This document shows, piece by piece, positions 12,461-22,910 of a stretch of 64,000 bases of DNA. Position numbers and translations under genes: made by a program. The notes beneath the pieces are model-generated. The model was given only the letters and a program-made list of their open reading frames with translations. It did not search any database and was not told the DNA's origin. The first letter of the stretch is position 1, and every line of letters begins with the position of its first letter. Origin of the DNA: Aplysia californica (lineage: Eukaryota > Mollusca > Gastropoda > Aplysiida > Aplysiidae); contig NW_004797478.1 of NCBI RefSeq assembly GCF_000002075.1, forward strand, positions 285,476 through 349,475, read 5' to 3'.

Positions 12461-12840
12461 AAGTACATTTTTGCTTCTTCATTGTACTTTACAAGATCAA
12501 TAAAGTTGTATCTCATTATAATATGTTGTACAATAGCAGATTTGTGCTGAAAAACAGCCCAAAAAATGAAATTAAAGCACTTGACCTAGATCTTTATTTC
12601 GTTCTCGGGAGAGCTAAAAAATAGGCCAGGTTAGACCTAGCTAGGGACGTGTCTAGATCTAGATCTACGTTCTCTAATATTTAGTGCTTCCAATTTTCCG
12701 CCAATTTTTTGTTTTCTCAAGACATTATCTGCAGGTCCACTAGATCTAGATCTAGGCCTAGATTCTAGATCTACATCTCGATATATTGTGTCGCTTTGCC
12801 TTTCCTGAAACAGTGCAGTATATGAAGCTTAATTTACCCA
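12461..12840. other. spacer with AGATCT/TCTAGA clusters
   Basis: No gene. An AATAAAG at 12499 could mark the end of an old transcript. Clusters of overlapping TAGATC hexamers lie at about 12652-12667 and 12738-12776. Confidence 0.5.
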
Positions 12841-12854
12841 GCGGTGGCTGATGA

Positions 12855-12947
12855 AAGTTCTGATAGCCGAGTGATCAATGTCTCTGCGTTCGGAGGCTAA
12901 CATTATTTTGTGAGCGTCGGTTCGAATCCCAGCCCCAGCTTTTTTTT
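12855..12947 (+). mobile_element. tRNA-derived SINE head
   Basis: The sequence has a pol III A box (TAGCCGAGTGATCAATG, about 12863) and a B box (GGTTCGAATCC, about 12919) at tRNA spacing, then a T-run terminator at 12940-12947. The ends do not pair into an acceptor stem, so it is a SINE head or tRNA pseudogene, not a working tRNA. Confidence 0.6.
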
Positions 12948-13025
12948 CTTTCTTCTCATCATCCCAACTTACCAACAATTTATCCCATAATTATAATTTG
13001 TTGCTTTTTAGTTTTTTAATGTGGT

Positions 13026-13053
13026 AAATAAATAAATAAATAAATAAATAAAT
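13026..13053. repeat. (AAAT)n microsatellite
   Basis: Seven AAAT units, which may be the tail of the SINE upstream. Confidence 0.9.
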
Positions 13054-13589
13054 CGCCTGTGCTGTCTGTTGTTCTCGTAATCATAACACACTGGGCTAAA
13101 AATAGGTTTAGCTGGTCTGACGTCGGTGGACGCGGACCTTTTCTGAGTCGCTTCTACACCACGCAAAAACTTCGTACATTAGCTTGGCCTGGAGGTGATC
13201 TTATTTTGGTGGACGCGTAGGCTAAGCGGCTCGACCTCTGAAACCTCAAAACTTCTTATTGTCGAAACCCTCCTCGTCTTTATACAATTTATTTTTCTGA
13301 AAAGGAGGAAGAATGACAAAAGGAATAGCCTAATGTTATTGAGATTTTGTACATACACCAATGGTTTGGAAATGTAGATCGCTAACACCCACACTACACG
13401 TGATATATATTACATACGCAATGCAATCATCAAGGAAGGAATGCAAGATGGAAGAGGTTTCACAAATAAACAACACATTAGGAAGTGCAAGGCCATTTTC
13501 TTATTTCAGGTTATCAAATCAAATAACTGCTGCAAGTCCAAGCTCAGTGCCCATGAAGAACACATGCTGTTTTTGTTTTATCCGCCGTT

Positions 13590-14569
13590 TATAAATACCC
13601 TTTGGGTGTCGCGGGAAGAAAGAGACGTCTCTCTGTCGCCAGCCGGAGAGCTTGGGTCAGGGGGATGCCGTATGTGGTTAATGTTTCCCTGACTCCATCT
13701 ATCCAGGTCTTTCTCGGTCGCCCTGTAGCCTTGTTGCCATCAATTTTTGTTTATGTAGGCACGTTGTGCAGGGTGGTGTGTTGGTAATTGCATGAGATGT
13801 CCGAAACATTTGATTCTTTGGTGTTAGATGTGATGCATGACATCATTTGTGCCATCCATTTCTCTGATTACTGTGTTTCGTATTTTGTCTCACCTGGTCT
13901 TGTTTACTGCTTTTCTAAAGGCATCGCATTTCACATGTTGTAATTCTTTGCTCTAATGTCTTGTTCATAATCCATGTTTGGCATTGGTAGGTGAGTGTAG
14001 GAATGAATATGGTGTTGATCATTTTGAGTTTTATTGTCATGGGGATGTTAGGACGTTTCAGTAGTGGAGTAAGGTGGTAACCATTGTTGGCCTTTTGTAC
14101 TTGTGTTTCAATTTCCCTGTTCAGTCGCCCATCCTCTGTGAATATACTTCCGAGGTACTTGAAGTTAAATTCTTGGACCTGTCTGAGACTGTTGTTGTTG
14201 ATGTGTATCCTGAATGGTCCAGGCTTTCTGTTTACTTTCATAGTCTCCGTTTTATTGATGTTGATTTTCATGTCATAGTTGTTACATTCTCCGTTTAATC
14301 TGGTGGTGTGGTGTTTGGAGACTCCGTTCATCTTTGTGTGCCAGGCTTTAGTCATCAGCGAAGCGTAATTCATTTAGGGCGTCTGGTTCTGTGTTGGCCT
14401 CTTTTGTAATTGTATCCATATATATATATGATTATAGTAGTGGTGATAGGACACAACCTTGTCTTACTCCGGGTGTTATCTCGAACCATTCTGTGAGTCC
14501 CTCCGACGTTCTAACTGTACTTATGCTGTTCTCGTAAATGGCACGGATGTTATCTAGAAGTTGGCCTCT
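13590..14569 (-). mobile_element. RTE-like LINE, 3' part of the reverse transcriptase
   Basis: Minus-strand coding sequence runs from about 14560 down to 13600. It contains GVRQGCVLSPLL (about 14452-14487), then an open frame 14373-13915 with KYLGSIFTEDGRLNREIE and FIPTLTYQCQTW, then CFGHLMQLP further down at about 13800. This matches the C-terminal half of 'endonuclease-reverse transcriptase' RTE-like LINEs. The endonuclease and fingers are absent (5' truncation), the catalytic region around 14400 is out of frame, and the element ends at a hairpin (14524-14633). Confidence 0.8.
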
Positions 14570-14633
14570 TACAGTGTAGTTTTCGATAGAGGCCAACTTC
14601 TAGATAACATCCGTGCCATTTACAAGAATAGCA
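14524..14633. repeat. 46-bp inverted repeat (hairpin) at the truncated LINE end
   Basis: Arm 14524-14569 is the reverse complement of 14588-14633 with two mismatches, separated by 18 bases. The left arm is LINE reverse transcriptase sequence, so the right arm is an inverted duplicate of the same LINE segment. This resembles a fold-back or twin-priming scar made at insertion. Confidence 0.9.
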
Positions 14634-14813
14634 TGAACACTTGCCAAGCACAGAAATAATGAACAATGTTGCTGTTATAGTTATGTTAAGTTTCATTTTA
14701 AACAACGATAGTGAAAGACCCGAAACAAGCTGGAAAAACATTCGAACTCTTGTGAAACTAAGTATCATTGAAATAGTAAAGCTGATGATGATAATGGTAG
14801 ATAAATAACACTA

Positions 14814-14845
<32 letters not shown>

Positions 14846-15250
14846 TGAAGTGCATACATGGATCATGAAGTAATCAATTTTATTATTAGTTTATGAAGAA
14901 ACCGTGGGCAATTCAATGTCATCGAGTCACATCAAGCTTAAGTCCATGTGAGCCTATAATCCTGTTGCTAGATTTGAAATTATTGTAATAATTGACGAGA
15001 TATAATAATACGCAAACAAAAATGGTAATAACACAAATTGTTGCTAAGAGATATCTTTTGTAGAGCATTCAGTTGAGACCAAGTTTTAAAAAATTTTCGT
15101 TAACGTCTTATTTTGTTAAGTTCAGAAACGGGGGGATTCAAAAAGATGTCCATTTTGAATTTTTCTATAAAGCAAAGATAGTACATAACAAGATGGTCCA
15201 CTCAGCCAAAAAGGTGTCCGCCGGAAGTCCGCCCTTTGCTTCAGATGGCG
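14634..15250. other. spacer with (TA)n, no gene seen
   Basis: A (TA)n run lies at 14816-14841. The plus-strand frame 15073-15345 and its minus-strand mirror show no domain, and their 3' part lies in the inverted repeat arm at 15251-15336. Confidence 0.5.
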
Positions 15251-15336
15251 TTGAAGTCTGTTTTGAAGATCTCTTTCGTTTCTCCAGAAGAAGAATAGAA
15301 GGAATAGCACCTCCTTACGTGCGCAGATCGACTGCT
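15251..15336 (+). repeat. left arm of a ~85-bp inverted repeat pair
   Basis: This segment is the reverse complement of 16485-16569 with a few mismatches and small gaps. The right arm is cut by the assembly gap. The pair could be the ends of a DNA element about 1.3 kb long or two opposed repeat copies. Confidence 0.75.
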
Positions 15337-15528
15337 GTTCATTAGCAGTAGGGCTGTACCCCGGTAGCAGATCGGAATAAGACAACATCATAAAAAAGGA
15401 GTCAAATCCTAGGAGGTTTATCAAAAAACTGAGAAAGCTTCCACAATTCAGGCAGAACTACAATATTATCATGTAGAAACGATGGCTACTACATGTAGAT
15501 TTAGATCTAGATTCTAGATCTAGTACTG

Positions 15529-15645
15529 GCGTTTCAAATAACACGGGAGCTATTCAGAACGCGGCGTTGCAAATAGCACGGGAGCTATCCAGAACGCGGC
15601 GTTGCAAATAGCACGGGAGCTATCCAGAACGCGGCGTTGCCAATA
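15529..15645 (+). repeat. 35-bp tandem repeat, 3.3 copies
   Basis: Units begin at 15529, 15564, 15599 and 15634, each exactly 35 bases apart, and contain AATAGCACGGGAGCTATCC. The near-palindromic AGCACGGGAGCT core recurs in each unit. It directly precedes the SINE at 15650. Confidence 0.93.
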
Positions 15646-15649
15646 GCGC

Positions 15650-16058
15650 CTGCCTTTTTTGTTGCGGGTTGCGGGTTTGGGGGTTCGAGCCGCTGGCCCG
15701 ACTTTGTGTCATTGGGAATGACACTTTACACGAATTTTCCTCACTTCACCCAGGTGGGACGAATGGGTACCCGGCCATAGACAGCGAAAGATCTTGTCAG
15801 TATTTTGTACTAGGGGCCTAGTGTTTAAACGCCCATAGATCTATAGCCTAAATGGCTGTTTGCACTGTAGATCTAGTTCTAGATTGTCTAGACCTTTGCT
15901 TTCCGGGAAGTTGAGGTTGTTTCAGAATGCGTTATTATACATGTATTGGTGTGCTGAGTGCTGGGCTAATAGGCCCAGCATAGAGTGTGAAGCGCATAGA
16001 GCTTTCTGTTGAGCGGAAATTTGCGAATACAAAATGCTATGCTATTATAGGGGCTCTT
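15650..16058 (+). mobile_element. SINE with conserved central domain, copy 1
   Basis: A B-box-like GGTTCGAGCC (about 15682) is followed by the central block with GGGAATGACACTTTACACG and CTTCACCCAGGTG. Later blocks ATAGACAGCGAAAGATCTTGT, GTTTCAGAATGC and the 3' AATGCTATGCTATTAT also match the copy at 32600-32955 in order. The shared central block is typical of tRNA-derived SINEs with a conserved core in molluscs and other invertebrates. Confidence 0.75.
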
Positions 16059-16207
16059 TGGACATTGCCTTCCCGTTTGTTTATAAACAGAAGTCATGAT
16101 TGCTAAGGACAAAATTGAAAAGTAGCCATAATGCATGTAGATCTATGTAGACTCTAGTGAACCATACACTGTTAACCAGTAATGGGGTTGGTTTTTTTCG
16201 ACGTGCC

Positions 16208-16484
16208 TGTCTAGCCGTACTTAGATCTAGGTTTGGCCCTATCGACTCAAACCTGTTAAGTACACAGGTCTCATTAGATCTAGATCTAGTAATTATTCAG
16301 GTTCAAATACATGCAAGTCAGTAAGGCACCTTTCGGTTTTGTCTGAAATACAAATGTTTAAGGCATTGCAAACTAAAAATTTCATTTACAATTCAACCAC
16401 CAATATTAAGAACGGCTAGCCTGACAGTCTAGCCGTCCTTAAGTACGGCTAGCCTGGCTGGCTAGACGAGAAGTCTAGCAGTCT
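16208..16484 (+). repeat. foldback-family repeat, copy 1
   Basis: The stretch 16208-16411 is about 85-90 percent similar by eye to 20641-20880 (shared GTTTGGCCCTATCGACTCAA and CATGCAAGTCAGTAAGGCAC). It continues into inverted AGCCGT...ACGGCT motifs at 16412-16480. The same motifs bound the element at 20504-22916. Confidence 0.8.
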
Positions 16485-16569
16485 AGCAGTCGATCTGCGC
16501 ACGCAAGGAGGTGCTATTCCTATTCTTCTTCTGGAAAAACGAAAGAGAGCTTCAAAACAGACTGCAGCG
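16485..16569 (-). repeat. right arm of the inverted repeat pair, cut by a gap
   Basis: This is the mirror of 15251-15336. The similarity runs up to the first N, so the real arm may be longer. Confidence 0.75.
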
Positions 16570-17000
16570 NNNNNNNNNNNNNNNNNNNNNNNNNNNNNNN
16601 NNNNNNNNNNNNNNNNNNNNNNNNNNNNNNNNNNNNNNNNNNNNNNNNNNNNNNNNNNNNNNNNNNNNNNNNNNNNNNNNNNNNNNNNNNNNNNNNNNNN
16701 NNNNNNNNNNNNNNNNNNNNNNNNNNNNNNNNNNNNNNNNNNNNNNNNNNNNNNNNNNNNNNNNNNNNNNNNNNNNNNNNNNNNNNNNNNNNNNNNNNNN
16801 NNNNNNNNNNNNNNNNNNNNNNNNNNNNNNNNNNNNNNNNNNNNNNNNNNNNNNNNNNNNNNNNNNNNNNNNNNNNNNNNNNNNNNNNNNNNNNNNNNNN
16901 NNNNNNNNNNNNNNNNNNNNNNNNNNNNNNNNNNNNNNNNNNNNNNNNNNNNNNNNNNNNNNNNNNNNNNNNNNNNNNNNNNNNNNNNNNNNNNNNNNNN
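16570..17000. other. assembly gap (431 N)
   Basis: Unknown sequence. Open frames across it are meaningless. Confidence 1.
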
Positions 17001-17216
17001 TCAATGAAATAAATAAATAAATACATAAATAATAAATAAATAAATAAATAAATAATGCTAATGATTATCATAATACAAATATTGATAATGAGAAGAAGAA
17101 GAAGAAGAAGAAGAAGAAGAAGAAGAAGAAGAAGAAGGAGAAGGAGGAGGAGGAGGAGGAGGAGGAGGAGGAGGAGGAGGAGGAGGAGGAGGAGGAGGAG
17201 GAGGAGGAGGAGGAGG
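17001..17216. repeat. (AAAT)n, (GAA)n and (GGA)n microsatellites
   Basis: AAAT-type units (17001-17054) are followed after a short spacer by GAA triplets (17089-17140), which pass into GGA triplets (to 17216). Long poly-Arg or poly-Leu frames here are artefacts. Confidence 0.95.
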
Positions 17217-18100
17217 TTTTTTGTCAGCGTAACCATTTTAAAAAAGCGTTCTTCCGAAATTCATTCAAAAACTTGCTAGTTTCACTTTGATTTTTTAAAC
17301 TCAAGTAGGATAACTCTGTTCGCAAAAGGTGCGCTTTTGCGAAGAGGGCGCCACCGAATTTTGAGGACACTTTTTTAATTGGCTCAAAGCACAGAATTCT
17401 ACACTTATAGAAGCGGAACTCCCTCTTCGCGATCGCCAATTCGCTGTGAGGAATTGAAACTAAAACATGGCGGCCAGTTGAGGGCACCTTTGGCTGCGCC
17501 ACACAGCGAGGCTTCGTGTTGCTATGCACGCTGATGCTAGTGGTAGGGCTTGGAAGACACCTTACATCAGTATTTTAAAACTTTCTTCGAAGAGGAAATA
17601 TAGTGAAATAGTCTAGTACATTTTTATTGCCAACAATATGTCATGATTGGCAATGTTACAATGTTTTTGTATTTGTATTGTTGGGTTTGTTTTGTTTTTT
17701 TAATGATGGGATGGAATCTAGATCTAGAATCTAGATAGATCTAGATCTCTAGACCTACTAAAGATCTTCACAGTCACAATACACTTGATAATAACACTAA
17801 TTATGAACATTAATTCTGTTGGCAAAATATCTAGATATAGTCTTGATTAGTACTAGATCTACGATAAGGGGACGCTGACAGTAACATGCTCACTACAATA
17901 ATATTGTCATTAAACTTAAGGCCATCCAAAGCAAGCAAAAAAGAACAACATAAGCCTTTTCTCCAATTTACTAGAAAGAGATAAATAAATTGAGCTTATA
18001 TTGAGGAAATGTATTATTTCTCACTTTAAGAATATCATTTCTGTGTTTGCATCAGTAGTGTGTACAACAACATGCTTTGTTTAAAGCACATGCGAGTCTA
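17217..18100. other. repeat-rich spacer; arm of an inverted repeat at 17390-17500
   Basis: Part of this stretch (about 17390-17500) is similar in reverse complement to 19395-19510 (shared TAAGTGTAGAATTCTG, TTCAATTCCTCACAG and GTGCCCTCAA blocks). TAGATC clusters occur at 17715-17750. No gene is seen. Confidence 0.55.
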
Positions 18101-18640
18101 ACAAATACAAGTGGTCTCTTGTTACGGATCAAATTGAAGTCCTCTTTCAATTCGATTAATTGATAAAAGTGCGTATCGCAATGCGTTGGCCACCCCTGCC
18201 CTATAGGCCTATGCTGTTTAATAAATACATTCGTCAGACCTGGAATCTTTAATCCCCGCACATAGTAAACAAACACACATTTTTGAACACGTTTAAGAAA
18301 AAATATGTGTTGTCTTATTACGGATCAAATCGAAGTCCTGTTACAATTCAGTTAATTGATAAAAGCGTGTATCGCAAGGCATCGGCTAACCCAGCACTAT
18401 TACGCTATTTTATAAATACATTCGTCAGATCTGGAATTTTTAATCTTTAATTTTTAATCCCCGCACACAGTAAACAAACACACATTTTTGAACACGTATA
18501 AGAAAAAATAAGTGTTGTCTTGTTACGGATCAAATCGAAGTCCTGTTACAATTCAATTAATTGATAAAAGCGTGTATCGTAAGGCATCGGCTAACCCAGC
18601 ACTATTACGCTATTTTATAAATATATTCGTCATCTCTACT
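18100..18640 (+). repeat. ~200-bp tandem repeat, about 2.6 copies
   Basis: TTACGGATCAAAT recurs at 18122, 18318 and 18523, giving periods of 196 and 205. The units share TTAATTGATAAAAG, AATACATTCGTCAGA and ACACATTTTTGAACACG blocks. The third unit stops at about 18640. Copies 2 and 3 are closer to each other than to copy 1. Confidence 0.9.
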
Positions 18641-19997
18641 ACTGTAGCGTGCGGTCAAAAATTTGATGCGCAACTTATTATCAAATATCTAGCTACTGAA
18701 CTATCGAACACCTAGATCTAGATCTAGATTCTCCTACTTTTACACAATGACTTAGATCTATATCAATTCGTCTTAACCGATGAGTATTTTTTTCAAACAT
18801 TTGTACACATCTATAGGTTCTATATTATCCTAGAAATTTCTTTTAAGAAAATTCTTTAATAAATACTAGCCCAATATTTAAAAACAAAATCCCAGTCAAT
18901 GGTTTCTACAGATTTTTAAAAAGTTTATAGCTGGAGCTAAATCTCTTTTAAAAGCAAGTCCGTCCTTTTTTTCTACTTCTGCTGGCGACATAAAGCTAAT
19001 TATTGAACGCATGTTTTGAGAACATTAATTAGATCTAGTGAAAAAAAATATGTTCAGTGTAAAACAAATTTCTTGTAACAAGTTTTGCTACTAATAAATT
19101 ACGTAGGCCATATACGTATGCAAAATGTGTGTGGGAAGCTAGAAGTGTTGTGAACAATCCCATCCGTGCTACGAATTTTTTCACAGTTCTGTACTGTAGA
19201 TCTTATTATTTATAAACTCTTTATGTCTGCTTTTTCTGTTGTTGCACCCAAAAACACAACAATCTAAAACCTTGATTCCAATCTCTAGTTGCACAGTGAA
19301 TTCTGTAACTCAAAATTACAAACTGGACAGTAAATGTTCCACTTTTCACTCGTTTGTAAAAGCCGCTCTTGCTTTAAAAGCTATAGGGTTACTTCCGAAA
19401 ACGATAAATCGTGCCCTCAAGACGCCATTGTTTTCGGTCTTCAATTCCTCACAGGTCACGTGGTACAGTTCCCGTTCTTTTAGTGTAGAATAAGTGTAGA
19501 ATTCTGTTGCTCAAAGAGAGAAGTGGCCCCTCTTGTTATGTAGACTCTTTGGTATTGCTAGGTATCGACATCGATACCTAAATTGTAGTATCGGCCCATA
19601 GACTCCAAACGTCACATTTTGAACTTTGCCTTGTAGCCTAGATCATCTAAGCCAGGAATCAACAAGGAAGCCTTCAACTTCAATGAAAAGAATAACTTTT
19701 GCCTATTCGTATTGCGGTTGCGCCATAACCGAACTGGAAGGACAAACTGGTTTAGTTATTCTCATCCTGGGTGGGTTAATATGGGAATAAGAACAGGGAT
19801 CGTTCATTGGATAACCTCCGGAAGTAGGACAAACCTAGGCCTAGCCCCTATCATGTAAACATCAGGTCATTCGTTGGCAACAAAATGTGTGTATCCGAAT
19901 TAAAACACATGTGATTTTTCTTCATACATCATGGTTATCAGTGACTGAAATTTAATCATAACCACAGCTTTTTTTTTTTTAGTTTGCTGTTTTGCAG
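18641..19997. other. upstream region of the host gene; inverted repeat arm at 19395-19510
   Basis: No coding exon is recognised. The mirror of 17390-17500 lies at 19395-19510. A T-run and TGCTGTTTTGCAG at 19970-19997 could be a splice acceptor, so an untranslated first exon and promoter may lie farther left. I could not identify a TATA or initiator element with any confidence. Confidence 0.45.
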
Positions 19998-20090
19998 CCT
20001 TCTCTTGTCCTTGAAATGGCTCCGGAATATCGGTGGACAATCACAGTCGTTCTGTTCCTTGCTTCACTCGTCGGAGGATTCCATCAACAG
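19998..20090 (+). CDS. exon 1: start codon and signal peptide of the membrane protein
   Basis: The ATG at 20016 opens 25 codons beginning MAPEYRWTITVV. A short polar start, a hydrophobic core (about residues 8-21, VVLFLASLVGG-like) and a small-residue end make a classical secretory signal peptide. The donor CAG|GTGGGG follows at 20091 and leaves phase 0. If the donor is not used, the frame runs only 20 more codons to a stop in the TAGATC repeat. A polypyrimidine tract and GCAG at 19994-19997 suggest that an untranslated exon is spliced in just before. This exon is linked to exon 2 by phase and by its fit to a type I topology, not by direct evidence, and the 5.2-kb intron makes it the least certain exon. 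Confidence 0.55.
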
Positions 20091-20144
20091 GTGGGGATCG
20101 CTGGCGGCGACGCTGCTAACCAACACTCACCAAAGTCTTCTAAT

Positions 20145-20400
20145 CTAATCTAGAATCTAGATCTAGATCTAGATTTCTAGATTATAGATCTAGGTCTAAA
20201 TCTAGATCTAGAGAGTCTAGATCTAATTCAGTTCTTCTAAATTATTACTTCATGATGTAAAGATCGTAGAGATCTAGATTTCTAGTAGTATAGTATAGAT
20301 CTAATATATCTAGAGTCTAGATTCTAGATCTAGAAGATCTAGATCTACATCTAGATCTAGATCTAGATCTACATCTAGATATCTAGATTTTAGATCTAAG
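20145..20400. repeat. TAGATC/TCTAGA hexamer array
   Basis: Over about 255 bases most positions belong to overlapping AGATCT, TCTAGA or TAGATC units, broken by short AT-rich spacers. Smaller clusters of the same hexamer occur at 12738-12776, 15505-15525, 16275-16290, 17715-17750, 18712-18732 and 20728-20750. Confidence 0.9.
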
Positions 20401-20949
20401 CCAAACATTCGACTTTTTATTCGTGAGTATAAAACCCATGTTCTCGTTATTCTCACTCGGGTGATCATATACTTCAGCATGTTAAATTCTTCAATTGATT
20501 TTACGAAGTGGCTAGCCGTACGACTGAGAGTCTAGCCGTACTTAAAAGTACGGCTAGACTGGCAGTCTAGCCTACTTATTCTTAATACCTATTAACATTA
20601 GAAACGTACTTAAAAGTACGGCTAGACTGGCAGTCTAGCCGTAGGCCTACTACTTAGATCTCTAGGTTTGGCCCTATCGACTCAAGCCTTAAAAGTACAC
20701 AGTGTAACACAGGTCTCATTAGTCTTCATTAGATCTAGATCTAGATCTAGTAATTATTCAGGTTCAAATACATGCAAGTCAGTAAGGCACCTTTTGGTTT
20801 TGTCTGAAATACAAAATAGGCCTACTTTAGGCATTGCAAACAAAAAAATTCATTTACAATCCAGCCATCAATATTAAGTACAGAAAGAAGGCCAAAAATA
20901 AGGTCTGATATCACAGTGTCAAGCAGGGTTCAGGTCAAAAGGCAGGACA

Positions 20950-21897
20950 GAAGACCAGCTCTTCAGGCTTACACAGAAAATCATTGATGGATTTCAAAGA
21001 GGGGAACAGACAATGGCTGTGTTTGTGGATCTCCAACAAGCCTACGATAGAGTGTGGAGGAAAGGACTAAGTTACTCTTAAAACTGCAGAACATGGGAAT
21101 CAAGGGAAACATATGTACTCCTGGATTAAATTATTCCTTACAGATAGACTCATCCAGACCCAGATGGATGAAACCCTATCTTCAAAAGCAGTACTGGAGG
21201 AAAGACTCCCACAGGGATCTTCTATCAGCTGTACCTTATTCCTTGTCTTCCTTAATGACGTTTCAGATGTTCTCAGAACAGAAAAAGCCCTTTTTGCTGA
21301 TGACCTGGTCCTTTGGCACACTGGAAACTCGACAACAATAAGCAGACGAAGACTACAAGATGATCTAAATTCCTTAGGAATCTATTGCCGTTTATGGAAG
21401 ATGAAAGTAAATGCGAAAAAACTGTCTACTCTGTTTTTACGAGAAGCTATAACCTTGCAAATGCAGAAATCCCTCTCACAATAGATGGTACCAAATTGAA
21501 AAAGGAGAATCACCCAATGTATCTTGGAGTATAACTTGACAGCAAGCTCAACCTGAAACGACACACCAACAACCTCAGGAAGAAGGCTATGAAGAGACTT
21601 AATCTCATCAAACGACTAGCCAGTACCAACTGGGGATCAGACAAGAACACCTTGAGAGGCCTCTATTTAGGATATACCAGAGCTGTTTTTGATTATAATC
21701 TTGTTCTACAAAACATTTGCAATAAAGCTACAAAGAACTCAATGGACACCATCCATAACCAAGCTCTTCGTCTTATCTCTGGCGGAATGAGAACCTCACC
21801 GACTGCGGCCTGTGAAATCCACACAAATATTGAGCCATTAGAAACTCTAAGAAAACGGGCAGCTTTAGAAGTATATATGAAAGATCTAAAAGGCTAG
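20950..21897 (+). pseudogene. LINE reverse transcriptase fragment
   Basis: Readable in order: FRSKGRTEDQ (about 20930), VFVDLQQAYDRVWRKGL (about 21021-21070), the frame 21113-21484 with LPQGSSISCTLF and the catalytic ALFADDLVLW, and the frame 21589-21897 (LIKRLASTNWGSDKNTLRGLYLGYTRAVFDY), which is the thumb. Frameshifts near 21070 and at about 21484-21540, plus a stop at about 21534, separate these parts. Fingers upstream of QTGF are missing. It polymerised cDNA on the target site in the parent element; this copy is dead. Confidence 0.85.
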
Positions 21898-22099
21898 AAA
21901 ATATACCACCACTAATAGAATCCTTGTTGACAAGTGGAAACCTAATCAAAGACTAAAAATACAAAATCTGTACTTGACACTGTTCTCAATCTCCAAGAAA
22001 AGCATCACCTCCCTGAAAGACGAGAACCTCTGGAAAGAGTTCCCTCAACTCTCCCACCACATCTCACCATAAGCAAAGCCTGAAATTAGGAAAATACTT

Positions 22100-22650
22100 T
22101 TGGACAAGAGCAATAAAAACACATATCCTGTAGCACTAAAACATTCTGCCCTTGAAACAATAATTATTGATTCCTATCCTCCAACATGGATCCACTCATA
22201 CAGTGATGGATCTGCCTTTAAGGCAACAATCAACGCTGGATATGGGTCAGTGATCAACTTGCCCAGTGGGATAAAAAAAGAAGTCTTTAATTCCAGCGGG
22301 TCCTTCTGCTCCAATTTCATTGCCGAACAACAGGCTATCACCTACACAGCAAACTACATCAACTACTTGTTTGACACTAACCCACTTACTACCTCAGACA
22401 TCGTTATCTTTACAGACAGCCTTTCAACACTAGAGACACTTGAGAGTGGGACTGATGTGAACAAAGATATAATAATAATATATTGCACTTGATTTGGAGT
22501 CTACATAATTTGATACGTAGGCACCACGTCAGAGTAGTCCTACAATGGATTCCTGCCCCCACTGGGATACCGGGAAATGAAAGAGCTGATGCTCTGGCAA
22601 AGAAAGGGGCTAGCCTCCCTCAGCCTGAAATTCCTACGAATTACACCACC
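22100..22650 (+). pseudogene. LINE RNase H domain fragment
   Basis: The frame 22100-22492 carries WIHSYSDGSAF (first catalytic Asp), FIAEQQAI (Glu) and IVIFTDSLSTLE (Asp). A frame break near 22480 follows, then LQWIPAPTGIPGNERADALA (last Asp) at about 22537-22600. The four acidic positions of RNase H1 are thus all recognisable, although the frame is broken. Further sequence in the frame 22660-22856 (VKEEWMNDWA...) is the usual linker after RNase H. Confidence 0.85.
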
Positions 22651-22882
22651 TGCTGACAAATGATCAAGTCAAACGTCAAGGAAGAGTGGATGAATGATTG
22701 GGCCACAGGTACGACAGGAAGGAGGATGTATGGCCACATGAATAAACCACTGGTCAAAGATCCAATTAATGAGTTGAGGAGGGGAGATCAATCCATAATC
22801 TTCCAACTTAAAACACAACATGTACCCCTCAACCAACATCTCAACCGATTTAATAGCAGTCTCGCCGTACTTAAGACTCTCA

Positions 22883-22910
22883 GGCTAGCCGTACTTAAGT
22901 ACGGCTAGCC
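22883..22910. repeat. perfect 28-bp palindrome
   Basis: The sequence around the centre GCCGTACTTAAGTACGGC is identical to its reverse complement over 28 bases. Imperfect relatives occur at 16425-16455, 20530-20560 and 20608-20645. Confidence 0.95.

Larger units (their letters stand above)
20884..22856 (+). mobile_element. LINE fragment with RT and RNase H (I/Nimb-like), truncated at both ends
   Basis: The fragment begins inside the reverse transcriptase and stops inside the region after RNase H, before the expected C-terminal zinc-type motif and without any 3' tail. Clade is inferred from the presence of an RNase H domain and the motif style. Both ends abut foldback-repeat sequence. Confidence 0.8.

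Noticed and set aside
12855-12947. A functional tRNA gene
   Set aside because: Pol III boxes are present, but no acceptor stem forms. The same applies to 39570-39645 and 32600-32680, all better explained as SINE heads.
13160-13275. Another tRNA-like SINE head (GGCTAAGCGG ... GTCGAAACCC)
   Set aside because: The boxes are poor and no second copy was seen in the window.
16511-17279. Long frames across the first gap
   Set aside because: They consist of N plus triplet-repeat sequence. The same holds for 49270-49863.
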